Source: Neochlamydia sp. AcF84
Lineage (GTDB): Bacteria; Chlamydiota; Chlamydiia; Chlamydiales; Parachlamydiaceae
Length of the DNA stretch: 64,000 nucleotides
Direction: 5' to 3'
Assembly (NCBI RefSeq): GCF_011087585.1
Contig: NZ_VJOT01000038.1
Coordinates: 1-64,000 of the forward strand
In this document: one piece after another, positions 47,621 through 56,092 of the stretch
Layout of the letters: each line of letters starts with the position of its first letter
How positions within the stretch are numbered: the first letter of the stretch is position 1
Translations under genes and position numbers: made by a program
Notes under the pieces: generated by a model
Databases searched by the model: none
The model's input: the letters and a program-made list of their open reading frames with translations, nothing else
What the model was told of the DNA's origin: nothing

Positions 47621-49441
47621 CTCAACTTTGACAGTTATTTTATAACTAGATAATTTTTAAAGACTTACATCAAAAAATTCAGGCACAACATTGAGATTGA
47701 AAGGTAGTATTTCTTTGGGTAGGTATTCCCAGCACCTGGAAAATTGCTTGAGCATCTTGGCAAAGAAGCGATTGCATGGCACCTTCTCTTTTTGTGGATA
47801 TATCCTCAAAAATGGTTGTGTGCACCTGAGCTAATGCATGCCTAATGCGATCGGGAGTAAGATAGAAATTATTTTGGCGAAGCAGTAGCTCTAAAAATCT
47901 TTCGAGAAATAAATTTATAAAGCATAACAATAGATGGGCTTTTATTCGACGAGGAGCCCAATGAAAAATAGGGCGGGTTTTAAGCGTAGATTTAGCCACT
48001 CGGAATGCTTCTTCTACGTGCCACAGATCCTGGTAACGAGCTAAAGCTTGCTCTACACTGATTTCTGCGCTATTGGACACGGCAATGCCATGAAAGCCAT
48101 CCCATTTAGCATCTTCCTCGATTGCTTGCTCATTTAACATAAACAAAGCGTCTGCTTGTATATTCGCATATTTTTTATACCCTGCATTATTGATTAGCTT
48201 TTTTATAGAGCCTTTGTCGGAGGAATTAGAAAGCTTTCTTTTTAATTTTTCAATTAACCGCTCTCTATCTTCTTTATCTTTTTTAGCCCGCCTAGGGCTA
48301 TAAGTGACGATTAGCAGGGTATCTGCATATTGAGGGTGAGGTAACGTGTGGAAAAGAACTCTATCTTCTTCTGCAATATTTGCTTGATTAGGTAAAGCTA
48401 CATAATTCGATAGGTCGTTCACTTTTAATTTCTTGGGCATCGAGCGCAATTTGGTGGCTATTACAAAATGAAAGTTAGCATTCTGAAGTGCTTCTATGTT
48501 AAGCTTACTTGCCAAGCCACGATCACAAACCACCGTGACATGATTGATGGAAAACCGTTCTCTTAGCTTATTTAAAACGGGAAGCATGGTTTTGGTTTCT
48601 GCTAGGTTTCCTTTAAAAATTTCATAGGCAACTGGTATTCCATGGGCATTAACTACTAAAGCAAACACTATCTGCACCATATGATATTTTTGATCTTTAC
48701 TAAACCCAAAATCCCTGATGTCATCTTGTTGTACGCTCTCAAAGTAAAGAGTGGTTACGTCAAAGAAAAAGCAGTCTACTAAGCCTGAAATATTACAAGC
48801 TGTTTCAAAAGCCTGTTTTTGAATAGCTTCATCCAAAGAGGCGATAGCATCCATCGAGCGATAAAGATGCTGTAAATCAATGCCTTGAAAACCATGCTCT
48901 TCTTGGCGTTCATAAGTTCTTCGCTTACTGCTGGGTAAATCAAATCTTTGCACCAGCATGAGCTTAATGCTTTCCTCTAGGCTAAAATGTTGCTTTCGCT
49001 CAGCTGATTGGATGATCTTATTAAAGCCTGTTAGGTCCATCAGTCGATCTAGAACTAACCCAAAACCATCATATATAGTTTTTTTATGTTTTAATTCTTT
49101 AACTTCTACTTTAGGATCAATTTCAAGGCCTTCTTTTTCTAATCGCTGAATAAGCTTGTCCGCTAGGTTCTTAAGTCGTTGTAAGTCTTGCTGGTTTTTG
49201 ATCACTCCTAAATGGGCAATCGTGCGTTGCTTTACCTTTTTGCCCTCCCTTACACCTTCAACAATTTGCAAAGTGGGATATTTTGCTTTTTTAGATGTCT
49301 TCATTCTTACATACATGCACTACTTTATATCAGCTTTTAACTAGAATTTCAATAGTATTTTTATGCACAACATTATAAGTTAAAAGCTTTTGATTGTTAG
49401 AGGCTTAAGTGTTTCGAATGTATGCAACTGTCAAAGCCGGG
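47621..49441 (-). mobile_element. IS1634-family insertion sequence, apparently intact
   Basis: 1,821 bp with imperfect 16-bp terminal inverted repeats: CTCAACTTTGACAGTT at the left, CCCGGCTTTGACAGTT as the reverse complement of the right end. The inner 11 bases CTTTGACAGTT are identical. A related terminus (CCCGACTTTAACAGTT) closes the relic at 53703. One intact transposase gene fills the element. The 60-bp direct repeats lie flush at both ends. Confidence 0.8.
47679..49316 (-). CDS. IS1634-family transposase
   Basis: A 545-residue DDE transposase of the IS4-like superfamily. The N-terminal block YVRMKTSKKAKYPTLQIVEGVREGKKVKQRTIAHLG and SSKRRTYERQEEHGFQGIDLQHLYRSMD precede the catalytic region: FFFDVTTLYFES (first Asp), VVCDRGLASKLNIEALQ (second Asp), and WHVEEAFRVAKSTLKTRPIFHW (Glu). 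The frame is unbroken, unlike its relatives at 52.3 and 59.9 kb, so it may be active. It is encoded opposite to the lipase gene. Confidence 0.9.
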   Translation of the reverse strand: MYVRMKTSKKAKYPTLQIVEGVREGKKVKQRTIAHLGVIKNQQDLQRLKNLADKLIQRLEKEGLEIDPKVEVKELKHKKTIYDGFGLVLDRLMDLTGFNKIIQSAERKQHFSLEESIKLMLVQRFDLPSSKRRTYERQEEHGFQGIDLQHLYRSMDAIASLDEAIQKQAFETACNISGLVDCFFFDVTTLYFESVQQDDIRDFGFSKDQKYHMVQIVFALVVNAHGIPVAYEIFKGNLAETKTMLPVLNKLRERFSINHVTVVCDRGLASKLNIEALQNANFHFVIATKLRSMPKKLKVNDLSNYVALPNQANIAEEDRVLFHTLPHPQYADTLLIVTYSPRRAKKDKEDRERLIEKLKRKLSNSSDKGSIKKLINNAGYKKYANIQADALFMLNEQAIEEDAKWDGFHGIAVSNSAEISVEQALARYQDLWHVEEAFRVAKSTLKTRPIFHWAPRRIKAHLLLCFINLFLERFLELLLRQNNFYLTPDRIRHALAQVHTTIFEDISTKREGAMQSLLCQDAQAIFQVLGIPTQRNTTFQSQCCA

Positions 49442-49501
49442 AGTTAAGCAGTCATGGAGTATAAAAGATGGTGTATATTAAAAAGGTATACGTTGCTTAT
49501 T
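49442..49501 (+). repeat. 60-bp direct repeat, right of the IS1634-family element
   Basis: Shares AGTTAAGCAGTCATGG at the start and TATACGTTGCTTATT at the end with the left copy; five substitutions lie between. Position flush with the element suggests a long target-site duplication. Confidence 0.8.
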
Positions 49502-49579
49502 ACGAGCTACATGGTTAGCGTTTGCTAAAAAATGTCTTCAATAGATAGGATTTAAGCTGACATTTGTGATAAAAATAGA

Positions 49580-49844
49580 TCTTTTTCGAAACTGGAATAA
49601 AATGTTAATTTTACTAAAATGGTGACTCAATATTTAAAGGGGTCCCCATGAAATTTGATAAGATAGTGAAATTAGATGATTAACGCTTTAGCAGGTTGAC
49701 AGGGGTAAAGCATAGTACCTTTGATAAGATGGTGCCAATTTCACAGCAAGCCGATCAGGCCAAGAAGATTAAAGGTGGGCGTAAATATAAACTAGGTCTC
49801 GAAGATATGCTATTGATGGCGTTGGAATATATGCGCAAATATAA
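49580..49844 (+). pseudogene. IS5-family transposase relic, 5' part
   Basis: Begins with a terminus TAGATCTTTTTCGAAA, related to TAGACCTCTTTCGAAA at 59145. From ATG at 49648 the frame reads MKFDKIVKLDD, a TAA at 49681, then RFSRLTGVKHSTFDKM and LGLEDMLLMALEYMRKYK. The last part matches the relic at 59.7 kb (LSLEDMLLMALEYMREYR). The reading is then cut by inserted elements and resumes at 52229. Confidence 0.75.
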
Positions 49845-50816
49845 GAGGATATCTTAAAACCCCCTATTTTGCCTTATCCATCTACTTTATCAAAGATCTA
49901 ATAGGTTGATACAAAACAACTTATTTAAGATAATTTTTGAGAGAAAAGGGAGGTAAAGATGAGCAATACATACCCTAGTCATTTATCAGATCGTGAATGG
50001 GAAGCCATTAAAATTTACTTTGAAGTAGATTACAGCAAAGGAGGCAGGCCCTTTAAACATACAAAAAGAGAACTATTGGAAGCTATTTTTTATGTCTTAA
50101 GAACCGGTTGCCAGTGGCATTATCTACCCAAAGACTTTCCTCATTAGAAAACAGTTTACACTTACTTTAAAAAGTGGAAAGACGCACATTTGTTTGAGAA
50201 AATTAATCATCATTTAAGGAAAAAATTAAGAGTTATAATGGGGAGGGACCTTAATTCCAGCGCTGCCATCGTCGATAGCCAGTCAGTTAAAACAGTAGAA
50301 AGGGGGGGGATCACAGGTTATGATGGAGCTAAAAAGGTTAAGGGGCGTAAAAGGCACATTGTAGTGGATACGCAAGGCTTTTTATTAACATGCTATGTAG
50401 GAGCTGCTAACGAAAACGATCGAACGGCCTTAATTAAGCTGTTAGACAAATGCAAAAGCCTATTTTCAACCATCACTAAGGTTTGGGCGGATATGGGCTA
50501 TCAAGGCACTTTATTAAAGCAAACCTGCCAAGATCAGTATAACATTGACTTTGAGATCGTTAAAAGGCCTCCTCGTAGATACTGGGTGCAAGAGGATAAA
50601 ATAGAAGAGTTTTTAAAAACCATTAATTTAAGCTTTAAAGTCCTGCCCAAGAGGTGGATTGTGGAAAGGACTTTTGCATGGATTGGGCGTAATCGAAGAA
50701 CTTCTAAAGAGTATGAGTACCTAACAACTACGAGTGAGAATTGGATTTATCTATCGATGATTAGACTGATGTTAAGGCGAATTGATAAGTTAAAGGAGGG
50801 GTTTTAAGATATCCTC
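49845..50816 (+). mobile_element. IS5-family (IS427-group) insertion sequence
   Basis: 972 bp bounded by perfect 19-bp inverted repeats GAGGATATCTTAAAACCCC (49845-49863 and, inverted, 50798-50816). TAA flanks it on both sides (49842-49844 and 50817-50819), a plausible 3-bp target duplication. It lies at the left border of the IS701-family element. Confidence 0.85.
49959..50807 (+). pseudogene. IS427-group transposase gene with one in-frame stop
   Basis: A single frame of 282 codons encodes a complete transposase from MSNTYPSHLSDREWEAIKIYF to RRIDKLKEGF, interrupted only by TAG at 50145-50147 in DFPH-stop-KTVYTYFKKW. Relatives have Trp there, so TGG changed to TAG. The DDE residues are in AAIVDSQSVKT, VWADMGYQGT and RWIVERTFAWIGRNRR. 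GGGAGG lies upstream of the start. The stop codon lies inside the right inverted repeat. A short N-terminal peptide and an internally started 205-residue product are possible but unlikely to transpose. Confidence 0.85.
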
Positions 50817-50819
50817 TAA

Positions 50820-52228
50820 TACTACAGTGGTAATAAAAAATATAGTATGCTATTTTATTTGTTAAGTAGGGAGGTGAGGGATGGAATTGAAAGCAATAAA
50901 CCAAACTATAAAACAAAAAAAAGAAGAGCTAGCCTTATTTTTAAGGCCTTTTTTTAGTCGAGAAGAAGCTAGACAAGTAGCTTTGCAATAACATTAAGGG
51001 TTAATGAGCAAAGCAGAACGTAAAAATACCTGGCAATTGGCAGAAGAGGCCGGCTTACAAACCCCGTATGCTTTTCAACATCTACTACGCCGTGGTGTAT
51101 GGCAAGCAGATGCAATCAGAGATAGGTTGCAAATGGAAGTGTTGAAAGATAAAGAAGGCGGTATACTAGCTATAGATGAGACGGGATTTTTAAAGAAAGG
51201 TAAGCATTCAGCAGGAGTGGCAAGACAATATAGTGGAACAGCAGGAAGAATTGAAAATTGCCAAGTAGGGGTTTTCCTTTCCTATGCAACTAACCAAGGC
51301 CACGTACTAATTGATCGAGAGCTATATATCCCCGAAGAATGGTTTTTAGATGAAGAACGTAGAGCAAGAGCGGGTATATCTAAAGAAGTTAAATTCAAAA
51401 CGAAAATACAATTAGCCATGTTGATGCTACAGCGAGCTTTCGGCCATGGGATCAGGCCTTCTTGGGTAGTGGGAGACGAGGTATATGGAGTTTATCCCTT
51501 AAGAGCTTATCTAGAGAAAGAATGCTGCCCTTATATATTAGCTGTACCCTCTAATTACCATGTGAGCGTAGATTTTGATCGAAGTCCAGCCAGCCACTTT
51601 CTTGCAGAAATTAAGCCAAAAGATTGGTAGAGTTTATCGGCAGGAAAAGGAGCGAAAGGCGAACGCTATTATCATTGGTATCGTCTAGAAGCCAATTCAG
51701 ATAGCCCTGAAGGGTGGACACGTTGGCTTTTATTAAGACGTAACATGAAAGACCCTCGCGATGTAGCTTATTATATAGTTTGTTGTCCTAATAATGTTAC
51801 TTTACAAGATATAGTCAAAGCTGCAGGAAGTCGTTGGACGATCGAGGAATGCTTTGAAGCTTCTAAAGGAGAAATTGGACTTGACCACTATGAGGTGAGA
51901 AGCTACACAGGCTGGTATCGACACATGACGCTTTGTTTATTAGCTTTAACTTTCCTTTCGGGCTTGCGCGATGCTTTCAATCTACTGGAGAAGAAAAAAA
52001 AAGCTCGTCGGCTTCATATGAAGAAGTTTCTAAAAGTACGGAATTTAATTTAATTAGATATACCTTACAAGAAGCTAGGCGTTTAGTGATATATGCACAT
52101 ACCTCTATCAAGCAATGCTGGAGCTATTGGTTAGAATGGTCTAATTGGCGTCGTAAGCATCAAGCGAGTGCTTGTTACTACCATTATCAAAGGCAAAGAA
52201 AGCTATGTTTACATTTACCACTGTAGTA
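50820..52228 (+). mobile_element. IS701-family insertion sequence, decayed
   Basis: About 1,409 bp with 14-bp inverted ends TACTACAGTGGTAA (50820-50833) and TTACCACTGTAGTA (52215-52228). Removing it, one CTAA/ATAA flank and the IS427 element joins AAATATAA to GATCTATTTTCAT, restoring the host IS5-type relic. IS701 elements typically duplicate a 4-bp YTAR site, which fits. Confidence 0.75.
50881..52226 (+). pseudogene. IS701-family transposase pseudogene
   Basis: One frame starting MELKAINQTIKQKKEELALFLRPFF and continuing MSKAERKNTWQLAEEAG, ILAIDETGFLKKGKHSAGVARQYSGTAG and GDEVYGVYPLRAYLE is clearly IS701. Lesions: a pair of compensating single-base changes near 50989-51004 that put TAA-CAT-TAA in frame, a TAG at 51628-51630 (likely CAG originally), and a frameshift at an A-run near 51995. 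After that the sense continues in another frame as EFNLIRYTLQEARRLV..SNWRRKHQASACYYHYQ to 52226. Confidence 0.85.
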
Positions 52229-52311
52229 CTAAGATCTATTTTCATATTAGCCAATGCTAGGGAGTTAATAAAAGCTCAGCTTATAAAGCGGTGAAGTGGA
52301 TTGAAGATACG
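52229..52311 (+). pseudogene. IS5-family transposase relic, continuation of 49580-49844
   Basis: Reads YFHISQ, a stop, GVNKSSAYKAVKWIEDT, matching YFHISQSYGVSETSAYKAVKWIEDT of the relic at 59.7 kb. It breaks off at about 52311, where an IS1634-type relic begins. Confidence 0.7.
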
Positions 52312-53703
52312 TTCTCAAGGAAAAAGCGCCTTTGCTTTAGAAGAAATAGTAAAATTGATTCTTGTTCAGCGTTTTGATTGTCCTAGTAGTAAAATGTGCA
52401 CCTATAAACGGCAAGAAGAGCATGGATTTCAAGGAATTGACTTGCAGCATATCTATCGAACGATGGATGCGATAGAATCGCTGGAGGCTGAAATTCAAAA
52501 AGAGGCGTTTTTAGCACCGCATGTAAATTTTCTGAAAAGCTTGTAGATTGTTTCTTTTTTGATGTCACCACCCTTTACTTTGAAAGTGTGGTGCAAGATG
52601 AGATCAAAGATTTTGGTTTTAGCAAAGATCAAAAATATTATATGGTTCAGATCGTTCTGGCTTTAGTGGTAGATGTACGCGGGTTGCCCATTGCTTATGA
52701 AGTGTTTAAAGGAAATCTAGCCGAAACAAAAACACTGATTCCTGTTTTAGAAAAGTTAAGAAACAGCTTTTCGATTAAAAACGTCACGGTTGTATGTGAT
52801 CGCGTCCTAGCCAGCAAGCAAAATATAGAAGCACTTCAGAATGCAGAATTTCATTTTGTCATTGCCACTAAACTTAAATCTATGTCTAAAAAATTAAAAA
52901 TTAATGATCTTTCGACTTATTCGCCATTATCCCATCAAGAAGCTATCATAGAAAAAGAAAAAGTTCTTTTTCGTACTATGGAACATCCTCAATATAAAGA
53001 CACTTTGCTTACTGCTACTTACAGTCCTAACAGAGCTAGGAAAGATAAAGAAGACCGAGAGCGTGTAATTGAAAAATTCAAAAAGAAGCTTTGTAATTCA
53101 TCGGATGAGACTTCTATTAAAAAGTGATTAACAATGGAGCTTATAAGAAGTACACAAATATTAAAAAAGGCTCACTCTTAACAATTGATGAGACGGCAAT
53201 AGCAGAAGATGCTAAATGGGATGGTTTTCACGGTATTGCGGTATCAAACAGCTCTCAACTTGGCGTACGAGAGGCTTTGGCTAGGTACAAAGACCTTTGG
53301 CAGGTAGAAGAAGCTTTTCGAATTGCCAAATGCACACTTAAAACGCGTCCAATTTTTCACTGGTCACCCCATCAAATAAAAACCCATATATTATTATGTT
53401 TTATGAATTTATTTCTTGAAAGGCTTCTAGAATTGCTCTTGAAAAGAAATGGAACGCCATTAACGCCTGATAGAATCAATTATGCTCTGTCAAGTGTGCA
53501 TACCATGCATTTTGAAGAGCAGGATTCAAATAAAAAGAATGTGATACGTTCAGCACTTTCTGAGGATGCCATCTGTATTTTTAAAACTTTGGGGATTTCC
53601 CTTGATCGTTTAAAATCTTTTCAAACAACCAACTGTTGTGTCTGAATTTTAAGACTTAAGCCGCTTAGGCATAACTACTTAAAAAACAACTGTTAAAGTC
53701 GGG
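52312..53703 (+). pseudogene. IS1634-family transposase relic, 5' truncated
   Basis: Closely related to the intact transposase at 47679-49316. Three pieces follow one another: FALEEIVKLILVQRFDCPSSK..GIDLQHIYRTMD (to 52546), CFFFDVTTLYFESVVQDEIKDFGFSKDQKYYMVQ..ARKDKEDRERVIEKFKKKL (to 53127), and the part starting INNGAYKKY through LWQVEEAFRIAKCTLKTRPIFHW (to 53645). Frameshifts lie near 52520 and at 53120 (a lost C after ATTAAAAAG). VCDRVLAS has Val where the intact copy has Gly. About 100 N-terminal residues and the left end are missing. The right terminus AACTGTTAAAGTCGGG is at 53688-53703. Confidence 0.85.
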
Positions 53704-54291
<588 letters not shown>

Positions 54292-54295
54292 GAAA

Positions 54296-55799
54296 TCACG
54301 GTTCTAAAATGCTCCAGCCTTGTTTTCTTGCCGTTGAGATATAACTGCGTATGCGACAAAAAATGGTCCCTTCTTCAAATGAGCGGAAGCATCCCGAGAT
54401 TTTCTGTTTAACTTTCAGCATTCTTAGATCTTGTTCGGCTTGGTTATTAGTAAAAGGCACTTTCAAGTCATGTATAAAAGCTAAGACGTTATGCGTCTTA
54501 TGTAGTAGTCTTCTCAAAAGATTGCAACCTGCTTGACCGACTTTTTCTTTAGAGAAGTGTAGCTTGGTTTCTTGCTCATCAGCCATTAAAACGCCTTGAT
54601 AGTAACTTACTTTTTCTAGAATAATCCTGGCATACTCTTGCTGAATGATTTGAATATCTTGCAGCGCCATTTTTTCTTTACCTTCATCTCTTGTTTGCTT
54701 AGCCATTTTATTGGCTTTTAAAAGAAGAAAGGCCCTCTTTTGCGCCCATGCTCCTTTTTCTTGCTCGAATACATATTTAAGCTTTCTTAAATGGTGGGCA
54801 TTACACAGCGCATATTGGGCCTGCTGGTAGGTAAAGTAAGGCGACCAGTGATCATGGATAGCACTGCCTGTAAAATTAGAAAGAATAGCAAAATCATTCA
54901 AAGCCTGCTGTCCTCTTTTATGATGCATCTCATAAAAAGTTGCGCAAGCAGACGAGGTCACATGAATCCAGCGTAATTTCTTTTCACAACGCATGTCAGT
55001 CTCATCAAAGTTCAAAACCTTACAAGCAAGCAGATGGGGTTTAAGGTTTAATTCAAAAGTTTCCAGATTTTTATAAAGTTTTTTATCTGTATTTTGGCAT
55101 GTTCCTGCTGACAGCGAAAGGCCATAGAGGTCTTCAAAAATTTGAGCACTTCTTTCCATAGGAATTAAATGCTGATGCTCGAAATAGGCAGTTAAGGAAA
55201 GTATACCTTCCTCATATTGTGTGGGCACTTTAACATTTTCTGGAAATTTATTTTTAGCACGGTAATTGCAGCAAGGGCACCGTTTGATCTCTATTTGATG
55301 CTCGGTTACTTCCACGACAAGTTCTGGTAGATCAAACACATGTCGTTTTTCAAAGCCACTTGTCTTTACTTTAGATAAATTGCTCTGACACTTTTCACAA
55401 ATCATGAGCCTTTTGAACTTCAATGTAATTAGGATTTAAAACTTGTTCTAATGTTCGACCGATATGTCCTGGTTGGCCACCTGGTTTTCTATCAGGTTTA
55501 CCTCGCAGACTGCTAGTTTTTGGCTTTTTTCCTAAGCCGTCACTGATGAGAGGCTTATGATTATTAGATCTATCTTTAGTTAAGCGAACCTCAAGTTCTC
55601 CAACTTTTGCTACAAGCTCTTCAACTTGATGCATCAGCACAACAACCCGTTTCTCAAGAAGCTGAATATAAGCTTGAACTTCTTGAGGAAGCGATGTGAA
55701 TACATCCGATCGAATTGCAGTTGGTTTTTCTGGCTTGTTAGTCATGCCTATCATGATATTAAACTTTTTATTAAGAGGAAAGGTATTTTCAAGTTCCAA
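54296..55799 (-). pseudogene. IS66-family transposase, frameshifted
   Basis: The 5' part (55799 to 55395) encodes a coiled coil (VQAYIQLLEKRVVVLMHQVEELVAKVGELEVRL) and SLRGKPDRKPGGQPGHIGRTLEQV, typical of the IS66 N-terminus. The 3' part (55423 to 54296) encodes zinc-ribbon CEKCQSNL..RCPCCNYRAK, then NFDETDMRCEKKLRWIHV and KVPFTNNQAEQDLRMLKVKQKISGCFRS. A one-base shift near 55400-55420 separates them; whether this is decay or programmed frameshifting cannot be told from one copy. IS66 elements usually also carry TnpA/TnpB genes, which are not present. Confidence 0.8.
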
Positions 55800-56092
55800 A
55801 ATTTTCTAAACAAACGAGAGTTCTGAATAGTTACCTTTTTCGTTTAGTTTAATAGGTTTTTGAATGGATCAATTAGTGAGATAGACTGACAATTATTATT
55901 AATAAAAAGGCTTTTCCTTATTCAAAACATTTTTTGAAAGAAAATATTTTGATATATTTTTGACTTATAATGTTGGATTGGCGAATATTTAGGAAAAACA
56001 ACTTAAAATATAAGTAAATTAAGCCATTAAAACCTGAATATTGGCTTTTTCATTTTTTTAACTACGTCTTAACATAAATTAAGGTGAATAAT

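Noticed and set aside
55934-55971. TATAAT box (55966-55971) upstream of the NB-ARC gene
   Set aside because: No -35 box at 16-18 bases; TTGATA and TTGAAA lie at 11 and 26 bases, so a promoter is not called.
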